Made by a program: the position numbers and the translations under genes
From: Candidatus Hopanoidivorans cymbastelae
Lineage (GTDB): Bacteria; Actinomycetota; Acidimicrobiia; Acidimicrobiales; Hopanoidiivorantaceae
Direction: 5' to 3'
Assembly: GCA_028283145.1 (NCBI GenBank)
Contig: JAPYNY010000046.1
Span: forward strand, 1 to 44,494
Length of the DNA: 44,494 bases
Shown: positions 33,516 through 42,887 of the stretch, one piece after another
How the letters are laid out: every line of letters starts with the position of its first letter
Numbering within the stretch: the stretch's first letter is position 1
The notes under the pieces: model-generated
What the model saw: the letters and a program-made list of their open reading frames with translations, nothing else
What the model was told of the DNA's origin: nothing
Databases searched by the model: none

Positions 33516-33561
33516 CCTTTTGTGCTGTATGCTCCCTTAGACTTTATCAACGCACAAAAGG
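33516..33561. promoter_or_regulatory. Perfect 10-bp inverted repeat with a 26-base spacer
   Basis: CCTTTTGTGC at 33516-33525 and its exact complement GCACAAAAGG at 33552-33561. It lies between the precorrin-2 dehydrogenase stop and the lipoprotein start, 89 bases before the latter. It could be an operator, a regulatory RNA stem or part of a terminator for the upstream gene; there is no clear T run after it in the minus direction. Confidence 0.35.
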
Positions 33562-33662
33562 TTCCCAAGAAAAAAATGAAGGGGTGTTTTAAGGCAGAAC
33601 TCTTAAATGTGTTGCAAAAGCATGAAATTTAAGGCAAGTACCTACCTAAGATCGCATGGGGT

Positions 33663-34328
33663 CTAAGTTTGGGATGCTTGCAACCAGGCCCTGAGCTGCT
33701 GCTTTGCCTCCTCAGTCTGGCCCGCTTTGACTAGCTCTAAAATCCCGTTGTCCAAGGCACCTGCCCAATCCAGAGACTCGGTGGAGATGCCAGCCGACTT
33801 CACTTCCTCTCGCACTTGGACCACAACCTTCAGCATCTCCTCCAACTCTGGCTCAAGCTCTTGCTCCAACCTGCGTCGCAGCCAAGACGACATAGCTGGA
33901 CTTTGCCCACCCGTCGCAATGGTAACCAGCAAATCCCCTTGGCGCACTCTGGCTGGCAAGAAAAAATCGCAACGCTGCGGGTCGTCAGCTGAGTTGACCA
34001 AAATGCCCTGCCTTCGGCCGTCTTCAAAAACCTGCTGGTTGACCGCAACATCTCCCGTGGCGGCGATAGCCAAAACACAATCCTGTAAATCTTCTGCCTT
34101 GTATTCGCGTTCACGGAGCGCAAGCACTGCTTGGTCTGGCGCTTTTGGTGGCGGCTGGCTAGAAGCTAAATCCCGCAACTCTTGGCTAATGGCAACAGCT
34201 ACCAGTCGCACCTGAGCCTGGCAGCGAAGCAGCTCTCGAGTTTTTTGCAAGGCTACTCGGCCGCCCCCCACCACCAGACACCGCTTGCCCTCAAGCAGCA
34301 GATTGACTGGATACAGACTGCTGGGCAC
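33663..34328 (-). CDS. Precorrin-2 dehydrogenase / sirohydrochlorin ferrochelatase (CysG N-terminal type)
   Basis: NAD-dependent enzyme converting precorrin-2 to sirohydrochlorin, the step after CobA in siroheme synthesis. The N-terminal LLEGKRCLVVGGGRVALQKT is the NAD-binding Rossmann motif. NSADDPQRCDFFLPARVRQG followed by LLVTIATGGQSPAMSSWLRR is the diagnostic active-site region. The C-terminal helical part is shortened but typical of stand-alone enzymes. In related bacteria this gene is often adjacent to hemA; here the RTX lipoprotein gene lies between. The start ATG 34328 faces the divergent membrane-protein gene about 90 bases away. Siroheme would serve sulfite or nitrite reductase. Confidence 0.92.
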   Translation of the reverse strand: MPSSLYPVNLLLEGKRCLVVGGGRVALQKTRELLRCQAQVRLVAVAISQELRDLASSQPPPKAPDQAVLALREREYKAEDLQDCVLAIAATGDVAVNQQVFEDGRRQGILVNSADDPQRCDFFLPARVRQGDLLVTIATGGQSPAMSSWLRRRLEQELEPELEEMLKVVVQVREEVKSAGISTESLDWAGALDNGILELVKAGQTEEAKQQLRAWLQASQT

Positions 34329-34419
34329 AACTTTTAGCGTAATCGCAGTTTGGGGGCTGGCAGCTGAAAAATCTTGCTTCCCCCGACATTTCCCCGCCGA
34401 AGTTGTTAACTTTAATCAA

Positions 34420-35202
34420 GTGGAAACCGAAGTTGCCTCAGCTGCAGCAGCCACCATCATAGCCACAGCTTTTGCCTTGGCGCTCTTTGACAGATGGCTG
34501 CTATATGGGCGCAGGCACGTTTTGTCATGGCTGGTTTCCATGGTGATTTTTGCAGGAGCTTCAGCTGCGCTTTGGGTGGGGGCTGCTTTCGGCTGGGAAA
34601 CAGCTTCTTTCAAGCTGTTCTACCTGCTGGGCGGGGTGCTCAGTGTGCCGCCGCTGGGCTTGGGAACCATGTATCTGCTAGGCAGCCAGAAATTAGCCGA
34701 CCAACTGGCTATCGCCACGGCCGTCTTCAGCATCTTTGCCATTGGCGTATTAACGGCAGCTCCAGTTACTGCGGCGGCTTTGGGCTCCTCTGGAATACCC
34801 AACGGGGCTGATGTCTTCTCAGGTTTGCCTCGGGCTCTGGCAGCCTTGGGCTCGACAATCGGCTCCTTGGTGGTGCTGGGAGGAGCTATTTATTCCCTGC
34901 TGAAATTGTCGCCCAAAAGACGGCTTTTAGAAGATGTCAAGGCTCAGAGCCAAAGCCAAAGGCGGGCAGTTGGTGGACGGACAGCTAGGGGACGGATAGC
35001 TGGAGGCACCAGTTTGGTCGCCCTTGGCACACTCATGCTGGGAACTGGCGGCCTGCTGAACTCCATTGCCGACGAAATGACCGCTTTTGCCTTGTCTTTG
35101 GCCATTGGAGCGGCACTCTTGTTTGCCGGTTTCATGGTTTCAACCACCCAACCCGCAACCGCAGACACCGCAAAAGTCAACACCCCAACTAGCAGGGCTT
35201 AG
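34420..35202 (+). CDS. Multi-pass membrane protein, function unknown
   Basis: About 260 residues with seven hydrophobic segments (about residues 5-23, 34-55, 60-80, 94-115, 150-166, 196-214 and 220-240 counted from GTG 34420). The frame stays open back to 34285, but that start would overlap the divergent precorrin-2 dehydrogenase gene by 44 bases and carries no membrane segment, so GTG 34420 (VETEVASAAAATII) is preferred. It has a short basic loop KRRLLEDVKAQSQSQRRAVGG before the last helices. No family recognised. It is followed by 95 bases and a convergent amidohydrolase. Confidence 0.8.
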   Translation: METEVASAAAATIIATAFALALFDRWLLYGRRHVLSWLVSMVIFAGASAALWVGAAFGWETASFKLFYLLGGVLSVPPLGLGTMYLLGSQKLADQLAIATAVFSIFAIGVLTAAPVTAAALGSSGIPNGADVFSGLPRALAALGSTIGSLVVLGGAIYSLLKLSPKRRLLEDVKAQSQSQRRAVGGRTARGRIAGGTSLVALGTLMLGTGGLLNSIADEMTAFALSLAIGAALLFAGFMVSTTQPATADTAKVNTPTSRA

Positions 35203-35297
35203 AGACAGGAATCAGCGGACAAGGCTTAGGGATTCAGACAAGCGCGCCTCCACTCAAGGCGTGAGTCAGCCCAGTCACACCTCAGCTAAGGCGCATC

Positions 35298-36482
35298 TCA
35301 GCCCAGATTGTAAATCTTGGCAGCGTTTTCGTGCAGTATCTTGCGCAGCACATCGTCGTCTAGGTCGCCCAGAGCGTCGCTGGCATACTCTCTGGGATGA
35401 CGTGCTGGCGTTTTGGGCCCTGGGTGCTGACAGGTGGGATGCGGAAAGTCGGTCTCATACAAGATGTTGTCGGGGTATCGCTCAATGGCAAACCGCGCAC
35501 TGGCTTGCTCAAACCAAAAACAACCGTAAATCTGCCGGCGGAAATACTCGCTCGGCAACAACTCATATTCTGGGTGCTCCTCTTGCACCCCGCCATTGAG
35601 CCACTGCCAGTCCATAGCTTCTAGCACGCCGGGAATCCAACCCACGCCGCTCTCCACGGAGACAAACTTCAAATCAGGAAAACGATGGCAAATCCCTGCG
35701 AAAATCAAATCCGAAATGCACTGCAAGTTGTCCATGAAGATATGGGCTGAAACTTGCGCAAAATTAGCCCGCCAGCCTTTGTTGCTCACATCGTTCATGA
35801 GGTTGCCGATGTCGCCGCCGCCGATGTGGAAACTCACCGACACTCCGGCTTCTTGGGCCGTTGCCCAGATTGGATCCCAGTGGCGGTCAGCCAACGGCGG
35901 AGAGCCGTAATGCTCAGGCTGATTGCAGAAGTTGATGGCCTTGTGCCCCATGTCCAAGCAGCGCTGGATTTCCTCAATGGCGAAATCCAAGTCCCAGAAG
36001 GGCACGGCGCAGACAGGCACCAAGCGGTCAGGAGCCACGCTGACCCAGTCAATCAGCCAGTCGTTGTAGGTCTGAACGCATTGCCTGACCAACTCCCTGT
36101 CGCCCAGCCGCAGGAAATAGCCATTACCGAAGCCCCCGACATTGGGATACAGCACCTGAGCCTTAATGCCTTCGGCGTCCAAATGCTCCACCCTGGCCTT
36201 GGAATCCCACATGGAAGCGGGAATCTCCTCAAAAGTCTTGGGGGATTCCGGGATGATGCCGTCAAACCCGGCCATTGAAACCACTCCTGGCGAACTGATG
36301 CGCACGCCATCTGCAAACCAGGCATCAACGCCGTCCACCCTCTCAATGTGGGGGACTTTGCTGTGCATAGATGCCGGCATACGAGCCGTCCACACATCTG
36401 GCGGCTCGGTGATGTGAGAATCCACATCAATAACTTGAAAACGATCAAAAAGATCGGGCTTGGCTGTGCTTGTGGTAGTCAT
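35298..36482 (-). CDS. Amidohydrolase-2 family metal-dependent hydrolase
   Basis: A 394-residue TIM-barrel protein of the amidohydrolase-2 family (related to ACMSD and resorcylate decarboxylases). The N-terminal VIDVDSHITEPPDVW resembles the HxH-type motif with Ser replacing the first position. The expected histidines lie in VSFHIGGGD and SAHIFM, an acidic ESGVGWIP follows, and the final Asp is in LYETDFPHPTCQHPG. Substrate unknown; members decarboxylate or hydrolyse aromatic and heterocyclic acids. ATG at 36482; transcribed away from the molybdenum hydroxylase genes with 224 bases between, so a shared regulatory region is likely. Confidence 0.88.
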   Translation of the reverse strand: MTTTSTAKPDLFDRFQVIDVDSHITEPPDVWTARMPASMHSKVPHIERVDGVDAWFADGVRISSPGVVSMAGFDGIIPESPKTFEEIPASMWDSKARVEHLDAEGIKAQVLYPNVGGFGNGYFLRLGDRELVRQCVQTYNDWLIDWVSVAPDRLVPVCAVPFWDLDFAIEEIQRCLDMGHKAINFCNQPEHYGSPPLADRHWDPIWATAQEAGVSVSFHIGGGDIGNLMNDVSNKGWRANFAQVSAHIFMDNLQCISDLIFAGICHRFPDLKFVSVESGVGWIPGVLEAMDWQWLNGGVQEEHPEYELLPSEYFRRQIYGCFWFEQASARFAIERYPDNILYETDFPHPTCQHPGPKTPARHPREYASDALGDLDDDVLRKILHENAAKIYNLG

Positions 36483-36706
36483 AGTTTTTTTACCGCTCTT
36501 TCGGGTATGGAAAATGTTTTTAGCTAAAATTGTCGTAATGGCTTATAGTGTGCCTTGCAATCATCGGAGCCACCTAACTAAAACTCTAGCCTGAATTCAT
36601 CTGAAATGTCACAGCTTCCCAAAACAGCCTGGGTGGTGCCCTTAGTGTTGCCTGCCTTAATGTTGCCTCTGGTGGCACCGTCCCTTTCGCTGCTGCCCGC
36701 ACTGCC

Positions 36707-37612
36707 ATGAACGTTCACGTTGCCCGCTCGGTGGACGAAGCATGTGCGCTGCTGGCCGACAATCCTGAAGCTCAGGTGCTGGCTGGAGGAACCGACTTCA
36801 TGGTGGAAGTCAACTATCGGCATCGCTCGCCTTCGGCCGTGGTGGCTATCAATCGAGTGCCTGAAACCAGCGGCTGGAGCGTGGAGCGAAATCAAGTGGA
36901 GTGGAATGGCGGAAGGGGAGACGACACCGCCGAGACGATCCGTCTGGGCGCGACCTTGACTTTTGCCGAAATGGAAGACCCCGCTTTCGTCAACCTGCTG
37001 CCAGCGCTCTCCCAAGCTGCCCGAACCGTCGGCTCGCCCCAAATCAGAAATGCCGGAACTTTGGGAGGCAACCTTGGAACGGCTTCCCCCGCCGGCGACA
37101 GCCTTCCAGTGCTGGCAGCTTTGGATTCCAAGGTGATTTTACGCAGTGCTGAAACTAGCCGTCAGGTGGAGTTGAGCGACTTCATCGTCGGCCCCAAACA
37201 GACAACCTTGCAGCCAACCGAGATCATTGAAGCCGTGCTGGTGCCCAAGGTTGCAGGGCACAGCGAATTCCTGAAAGTGGGCACTAGAAATGCTATGGTG
37301 ATTTCAGTTGCCGGCTTGGCGTTGTTCGCCAGAACTGACATTGCGCGAGTTTGCGTTGGGCTGGGGTCGGTAGCGGCGGTGCCAGTGCGAGCGGTGGCAG
37401 CCGAAGACTGGATTTCGCCCCGTCTTGATTGGGAGAACATGTCTGCCCCCACTCAGGCGGAGCTGGATACATTCGCAAGCCTAGTGGCCCAAGCCGCCAG
37501 CCCCATCGACGACCACCGTGGCACGGCCGACTATCGCCGCCACGCGGTGGGTGTCATGGCTAAGCGAGCCTTGCAGAGGGCTTTTCCAGGAAGTGTCCCC
37601 AGTGCCCACTAG
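36707..37612 (+). CDS. Molybdenum hydroxylase FAD-binding subunit (CoxM/XdhB type)
   Basis: FAD-binding (medium) subunit of a xanthine dehydrogenase-family enzyme, passing electrons from the Fe-S subunit to an acceptor. Motifs are AGGTDFMVEVN (FAD diphosphate), then TVGSPQIRNAGTLGGNLGTA, the second FAD motif, followed by SPAGDSLPVL. The C-terminal CoxM domain with VGVMAKRALQRAF is present. It is the first of three subunit genes in the order FAD, [2Fe-2S], molybdopterin, with 41 bases to the next. The ATG has no strong ribosome-binding site nearby. Confidence 0.93.
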   Translation: MNVHVARSVDEACALLADNPEAQVLAGGTDFMVEVNYRHRSPSAVVAINRVPETSGWSVERNQVEWNGGRGDDTAETIRLGATLTFAEMEDPAFVNLLPALSQAARTVGSPQIRNAGTLGGNLGTASPAGDSLPVLAALDSKVILRSAETSRQVELSDFIVGPKQTTLQPTEIIEAVLVPKVAGHSEFLKVGTRNAMVISVAGLALFARTDIARVCVGLGSVAAVPVRAVAAEDWISPRLDWENMSAPTQAELDTFASLVAQAASPIDDHRGTADYRRHAVGVMAKRALQRAFPGSVPSAH

Positions 37613-37653
37613 CCCGCTAAGACCAGCCCACCCAGAAAGGATAAACAGCCACA

Positions 37654-38166
37654 GTGTCTGAATTATGCTCCTACCAACTCCAAGTCAACGGAGAGACCCG
37701 ACAGGTTCACGATGCCTGGCTGGGTGAAAGCCTGCTGCATGTCCTGCGAGAACGGCTAGGGCTGGCGGGCACCAAGAATGCCTGCGAACAAGGCGAATGC
37801 GGCTCTTGTTCGGTGTTGGTGGACGACGTCTTGGTATGCGCCTGCTTGGTGCTGTCGGCCAGTGCCGTGGGGTGTGAGATTTCCACGGTGGAGGCGTTGT
37901 CGGATGAAACAGACTTGTCTGACGTGCAGCGAGCCTTTGTGGATGCTGGCGCCGTGCAATGCGGTTTCTGCACGCCTGGTCTGATAGTGGCCGTGGAAGA
38001 TCTGCTGAAGCACAACCGCACCCCCAGCGACTTGGAAGTGCGTGAAGCCATCTCGGGCAACCTGTGCCGCTGCACCGGCTATATCCGCATCCTAGATGCC
38101 GTGCAAAACGTGGCCCAGCAACGCCTGAGCGCCAACTCCGCCAGCCCAGAGGACATCCAGACATGA
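37654..38166 (+). CDS. Molybdenum hydroxylase [2Fe-2S] subunit (CoxS/XdhC type)
   Basis: Iron-sulfur subunit of 170 residues with two [2Fe-2S] clusters. The plant-type cluster is bound by C44, C49, C52 and a Cys in VCACL (62-64), and the second by C103, C106, C138 and C140 (QCGFCTPG and NLCRCTGY). GTG start with AAAGG about 13 bases upstream. The stop TGA overlaps the ATG of the large subunit (ATGA), so translation is coupled. Confidence 0.95.
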   Translation: MSELCSYQLQVNGETRQVHDAWLGESLLHVLRERLGLAGTKNACEQGECGSCSVLVDDVLVCACLVLSASAVGCEISTVEALSDETDLSDVQRAFVDAGAVQCGFCTPGLIVAVEDLLKHNRTPSDLEVREAISGNLCRCTGYIRILDAVQNVAQQRLSANSASPEDIQT

Positions 38167-40604
38167 GCGCAAGCAGCGGCAGTAGCGGTGGTAGCGCGAG
38201 CAGAATGAGCACTAGCAGCAGTGGCGGCGCGGCGGCATCAGTCGTCACCCGCCCGCCAAAAATCGGCACCAGTGCCCCCCGGCCCGACGGAGTACCCAAA
38301 GTGCGTGGCCAGTTTGCCTTCTCTTCTGACCTTTGGGCCGAAGGCATGTTATGGGGACACACCTTGAGGTCGCCACATCCCAGAGCCCGCATCAAAGCCA
38401 TTGACATAAGCGGCGCCTATCAGATAGCAGGGGTGGTGGCGGTGCTGACCCACGAAGACGTCCCCGGACGCAAGATTTTCGGCTTGGAACACCCCGACCA
38501 GCCGGTTTTGGCCAGCGATGAAGTGCGCTACCAAGGCGAACCCATAGCCATAGTCGCAGCTGACCATCCCGAAGCGGCCAAGCGAGCTGCCGACGCCATC
38601 CAGGTGAGCTACGAACCCCTGCCCCCCGTCTGCGACCCTGAAGTTGCCATAACTGCACCCGACATCCACCCCGATGGCAATATCTTCACCCATCGTTTCA
38701 TCCGCAAGGGCGACCTTTCGGCCACGGGCGATGTGGTAGTGGAAGGCAGCTATGAAGTGGGCCGCCAAGACCAGGCTTTCATGGGTGTGGAGTCGGGCAT
38801 GGCTTTGCCCTGCGAAGACGGGGGTGTGGAGCTGTTCATCTCAACTCAATGGCTGCATGCCGACCAAGCTCAAATAGCTGCTTGTCTGGCCTTGCCCGAA
38901 GACAAAGTGCGCCTCACCCTGTCGGGAGTTGGGGGAGCTTTCGGCGCCCGCGAAGACGTGAGCCTGCAAATCCATCTGTGCATGCTGGCATTGGAGACGC
39001 GGCGTCCGGTGAAAATGATCTACAACCGCGAAGAGTCGTTCTACGGGCACGTCCACCGCCACCCCGCCAAGCTCTGGTATCGCCATCACGCCACGCACGA
39101 AGGCAAGCTGGTCAAGGTGGAAGCTCGCATTGTGTTGGATGGCGGGGCTTACGCCTCAACCACCAACGCGGTGCTGACTAACGCTATCTGCTTTTCGGCA
39201 GGGCCGTATTTCGTGCCAAATTGCGAGATAGAGGGCTACGGAGTGCGCACCAACAATCTGCCTTCGGGTGCCATGCGGGGCTTTGGGGCAGTTCAGTCTT
39301 GCTACGGGCATGAAAGCCAGATGGACAAGTTAGCGCAAGCGTTGAGCCTCAGCCCGGCAGAACTTCGGCTGCATAACGCCTTGAAACCGGGTGATGCTCT
39401 GCTTACCGGCCAGACCATATCGGGCACCGCCCCAGTGCGAGAGTTGATTGAAAGCCTGGATACGCACCCGCTGCCGGCTGATGGTTTGGCGGGTGCAACC
39501 AGCCACGCAGCTACCAGCCCCGACCCAGCCACTGCCAAGCCCGGCCCGGCCGCACCCAGCACAGCCCCGACCCACGTCACCGCCCAGGCCGACATGTCGT
39601 TGCCGGGCGGAGCTGGGCGCACCGCCGATACCACCCGTGTCAAGCGAGGCGTGGGTTTTGCGGTGAGCATCAAAAACCTCATGTTCGCCGAAGGCTTTGA
39701 CGACTACTCCACTGCATCGTGCCTGCTGCAAGGCGACTCGGCTGTGGTAAAAAGCGCCTGCGCCGAAGTCGGCCAGGGCTTCGTTACGCTAGCGCAACAA
39801 ATCGCCCAGGAGGTGCTGGGCATCGATGACGTCATGCTGGCCCCCATCGATACAGCCATCGGCTCTGCCGGGTCATCTTCGGCCAGCCGTCAAACCTGGA
39901 TGTCAGGCGGGGCGGTCATGAAGGCCTGCGAAGCCGTGCGCACAGAAGTGCTAGCCAAAGTATCCGACAGGTTTGATGTAGCAGCAGAACTGCTGGAATG
40001 CTCAGACGGCAGAGTCCGCTCGATGGATGGTGAGATTGACCTTTCCCTGACCGAAGCCACACAAGGCGAAGATGTCTTCTGCGAAGTCGTCTACAGACAC
40101 GCTCCTACTATGCCGTTGGATGAAAACGGCCAGGGAGACGCCCATGTTTCGTTTGCCTTTGCAGCACATCGGGCTGTGGTGGATGTGGACTTGGACTTAG
40201 GCTTGCTTCGCGTGATAGAGATAGCTACAACCCAGGATGTGGGCAAGGTTTTGAACCCGATCCAAGCTGTTGGGCAAATCGAAGGAGGTATAGCCCAAGG
40301 CGTAGGGCTGGCCGTCATGGAAGATTTGATGCTGTCCGAAGGCAAAGTCCAAAACGCTTCCTTCACCGACTATCTCATCCCGACTGCGCTGGACATGCCT
40401 GAGGTAGCAATAGTGGAGTTGATCGAAGAGCCTGAGCCAGGTGCTCCCTTCGGAGCCAAAGGCATCGGCGAACCGCCAGCCATTTCTTCGCTTCCTGCCG
40501 TAGCTGCCGCAGTGCGCAACGCTACTGGGCTGGAGTTGCCGCGGGTGCCCATCCGCCCTGAAGATATCGCTCTCGCCAGCCAGAGTCTCACCAGCCAAAG
40601 CTAA
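38163..40604 (+). CDS. Molybdenum hydroxylase large subunit (xanthine dehydrogenase family)
   Basis: Molybdopterin-binding catalytic subunit of about 813 residues. Motifs include the Moco-binding GVGGAFGAREDVSLQIH, GAMRGFGAVQ (the xanthine-dehydrogenase type of the loop, not the CO-dehydrogenase VAYRCSFR motif) and the catalytic Glu in GAKGIGEPPAI near the end. ATG 38163 overlaps the previous stop; an earlier frame opening is inside the Fe-S gene and was rejected. The first ~35 residues are Ser/Gly-rich, and a ~45-residue Ala/Pro/Thr-rich insertion lies between ESLDTHPLP and VKRGVGFAV. Substrate is probably a purine or other N-heterocycle; not determined from sequence. Confidence 0.93.
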   Translation: MSASSGSSGGSASRMSTSSSGGAAASVVTRPPKIGTSAPRPDGVPKVRGQFAFSSDLWAEGMLWGHTLRSPHPRARIKAIDISGAYQIAGVVAVLTHEDVPGRKIFGLEHPDQPVLASDEVRYQGEPIAIVAADHPEAAKRAADAIQVSYEPLPPVCDPEVAITAPDIHPDGNIFTHRFIRKGDLSATGDVVVEGSYEVGRQDQAFMGVESGMALPCEDGGVELFISTQWLHADQAQIAACLALPEDKVRLTLSGVGGAFGAREDVSLQIHLCMLALETRRPVKMIYNREESFYGHVHRHPAKLWYRHHATHEGKLVKVEARIVLDGGAYASTTNAVLTNAICFSAGPYFVPNCEIEGYGVRTNNLPSGAMRGFGAVQSCYGHESQMDKLAQALSLSPAELRLHNALKPGDALLTGQTISGTAPVRELIESLDTHPLPADGLAGATSHAATSPDPATAKPGPAAPSTAPTHVTAQADMSLPGGAGRTADTTRVKRGVGFAVSIKNLMFAEGFDDYSTASCLLQGDSAVVKSACAEVGQGFVTLAQQIAQEVLGIDDVMLAPIDTAIGSAGSSSASRQTWMSGGAVMKACEAVRTEVLAKVSDRFDVAAELLECSDGRVRSMDGEIDLSLTEATQGEDVFCEVVYRHAPTMPLDENGQGDAHVSFAFAAHRAVVDVDLDLGLLRVIEIATTQDVGKVLNPIQAVGQIEGGIAQGVGLAVMEDLMLSEGKVQNASFTDYLIPTALDMPEVAIVELIEEPEPGAPFGAKGIGEPPAISSLPAVAAAVRNATGLELPRVPIRPEDIALASQSLTSQS

Positions 40605-40730
40605 TCTCAAAGAGCACCCCAGCGCCCAGGCCCCCCTCCGCAATAGAGCCTCACCAAAAAAAGAGCACTCCACCCTCCGAAAACCACTCCCCCCACCCCG
40701 CTTTGTGCCCTTGCCAATAGGCTGGAATTC

Positions 40731-41324
40731 GTGCCATTTTTGCTTCCAGAACTTCCATATCCCCCAGGAGCCTTGGCTCCCATCACCAGCGAAGCGACCA
40801 TCAGCTTCCACTACGGGAAGCATCACGCTGGTTATGTCGCCAATTTAAACCGCCTCACCCAGGACACACCTTGGGAAAGCCAGACGTTGGAGCAGGTGAT
40901 TGCCAACTCAGACGGCACCATCTTCAACAACGCTGCCCAAATCTGGAACCACACCTTTTTCTGGAACTCCATGCATCCGCAAGGCGGCGGGCAGCCGCAT
41001 GATGCCACGCTGTCCCAGGCCATAGCTGAAAGCTTTGGCTCCTACGATGCCTTCGCTGAGCAATTCAAGTCTGTAGCTTGCAGGCTGTTCGGCTCGGGCT
41101 GGGTTTGGCTGGTGGCCGACCCGAGCGGGAGCCTGGAAATAACCACTACCTCAAACGCCGACCTGCCTCTGCGGTCCAGCCCGTCCAAGAAAGCTTTGCT
41201 GACTTTGGATGTTTGGGAGCACGCCTACTATCTGGATTTCCAAAACGACCGGCCTGCCTTTGTTGACGGCTGGCTGGAGCGGCTCATCAACTGGGAATTC
41301 GCCGCCAAGAACTACACTGCCTGA
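40731..41324 (+). CDS. Iron/manganese superoxide dismutase
   Basis: A 197-residue Fe/Mn-SOD that dismutates superoxide. Metal ligands are visible: His in YGKHHAGYV, His in WNHTFFWNSM, and Asp and His in LTLDVWEHAYYLDFQNDR. The start PFLLPELPYPPGALAPITS is typical. The GTG at 40731 is used; no strong ribosome-binding site is seen. It follows the molybdenum hydroxylase genes on the same strand after 126 C-rich bases. Molybdenum hydroxylases can leak superoxide, so the position may be functional, but that is inference. Confidence 0.95.
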   Translation: MPFLLPELPYPPGALAPITSEATISFHYGKHHAGYVANLNRLTQDTPWESQTLEQVIANSDGTIFNNAAQIWNHTFFWNSMHPQGGGQPHDATLSQAIAESFGSYDAFAEQFKSVACRLFGSGWVWLVADPSGSLEITTTSNADLPLRSSPSKKALLTLDVWEHAYYLDFQNDRPAFVDGWLERLINWEFAAKNYTA

Positions 41325-41374
41325 CATCCACCCCCACAACCTCACCATCTATCCAGCCCCCTCTGAAACAAACC

Positions 41375-42826
41375 ATGTCCGACACAACTATTGCCAACCT
41401 TTTGACCGAACAAGACGCTACAGGCCTAGGCGCCTTGGTCTCCCAGGGCGAGATCACTCCCTTGGAGTTGACCGAAGCTGCCATTGCTCGCATTGAAGCT
41501 GCCAACCCCGCACTCAACGCCGTCATCCACAAATCTTTTGACAAAGCCTTGGATGCAGCCCAAAGCCCCGACTTGCCTGACGGCCCGTTCACCGGCGTGC
41601 CCATGCTGCTGAAAGACCTCTGGGCAGCCAACTCCGCTGGCGACCCGAATTGCCTTGGCACGCGGGGACTGCGCCGCACGCCTTTCATCCATTCAGCCGA
41701 TTCCAACATCGTCTCCCTTTACAGACAAGCTGGCTTCGTCATTGCGGGGCGCACCAACACACCTGAGTTCGGTCTGATGCCCACCACCGAACCCCTAGCC
41801 TTCGGCCCCACTCGCAATCCCTGGAACACCGACTACGGCGCGGGCGGCTCATCCGGGGGCGCAGCTGCCGCGGTAGCAGCGGGGATGGTGCCGGCTGCTC
41901 ACGCCAGCGACGGCGGAGGTTCCATCAGAATTCCCGCTGCCATGTGCGGACTTGTAGGCTTGAAGCCCAGCCGAGGGCGGGTAACGATGGATGCCACCAT
42001 CAACGCCAGCGGTTTCTCCGTTCAGCACGTGGTGTGCCGCACAGTACGAGATTCTGCTGCGATTCTGGATGTCTCGGCCAAGAATTTCCCCGACGACAAC
42101 TTCACCTTGCCTCCGTCTGAGCAGCCCTTTTCCAAGGCTGTTGGGTCTGACCCTGGCAGCCTTCGGATCGGCTTGCTGGACACCTCCCCCCGCCCAGTGG
42201 TTGAGCTGCATCCGCAATGCGCCGAAGCTGCCCGCAAGACAGCCGGGCTGCTGGAGGAGCTGGGGCATAAAGTTGAGTTGGCTGGCCCGCAAGAGCTGGT
42301 AACCGACGAAGCCACAGTAGCTTTCGGCATACTCTGGAGCACCGGAGCGGCAGTGGACATGGCGGTGCTATCTGAGCGGCTGGGGCGCGAGGTCACCGAA
42401 GAAGACGTTGAACCAGCCACCTGGCGGATGGCTCAGCAAGGTGCTGACCTGTCAGAACAAGACGTGCAGTTTGCGCAGGACACATTGGCACAATATTCTC
42501 AGAACTGCCTCAGTTGGTGGGACAGCGGTTTTGATCTTCTGCTCACACCCACTACGGCCCTGCCGCCGCCGCGCATTGGAGATTTGGCCGCTCTGCACGA
42601 AGACCCATTTCAAGGACTGCCTAAGGCTATTCCGTATGCTACCTTCACGGCTCCGTTCAATATCACCGGACAGCCGGCCATATCCCTGCCGATGCACTTC
42701 ACGCCCGAGGGTTTGCCAGTGGGGGCGCAGTTGGTAGCCAATCTGGGCCGGGAAGATTTGCTGCTGGCGGTGGCAGCGCAGCTTGAATATGCTGCCCCTT
42801 GGAGCGGGCAGGCTCCCAGTCTGTAA
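41375..42826 (+). CDS. Amidase signature family enzyme
   Basis: A 483-residue serine amidase of the amidase-signature family, which hydrolyses carboxamides. The Ser-cisSer-Lys triad is visible: Lys in [13 protein letters not shown], and the serines in the Gly-rich motif [19 protein letters not shown] and [20 protein letters not shown]. The C-terminal part contains [14 protein letters not shown], typical of the family. It is 50 bases after the SOD gene. Relatives include GatA and many catabolic amidases; the full-length architecture suits a catabolic enzyme, since no gatB or gatC is nearby. Substrate unknown. Confidence 0.92.
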   Translation: MSDTTIANLLTEQDATGLGALVSQGEITPLELTEAAIARIEAANPALNAVIHKSFDKALDAAQSPDLPDGPFTGVPMLLKDLWAANSAGDPNCLGTRGLRRTPFIHSADSNIVSLYRQAGFVIAGRTNTPEFGLMPTTEPLAFGPTRNPWNTDYGAGGSSGGAAAAVAAGMVPAAHASDGGGSIRIPAAMCGLVGLKPSRGRVTMDATINASGFSVQHVVCRTVRDSAAILDVSAKNFPDDNFTLPPSEQPFSKAVGSDPGSLRIGLLDTSPRPVVELHPQCAEAARKTAGLLEELGHKVELAGPQELVTDEATVAFGILWSTGAAVDMAVLSERLGREVTEEDVEPATWRMAQQGADLSEQDVQFAQDTLAQYSQNCLSWWDSGFDLLLTPTTALPPPRIGDLAALHEDPFQGLPKAIPYATFTAPFNITGQPAISLPMHFTPEGLPVGAQLVANLGREDLLLAVAAQLEYAAPWSGQAPSL

Positions 42827-42887
42827 CAGCCCAACCTGTAGCAGCCCAAAAGGGCATTTCGGCACTCCCGGCACTAACTGACTCGCT

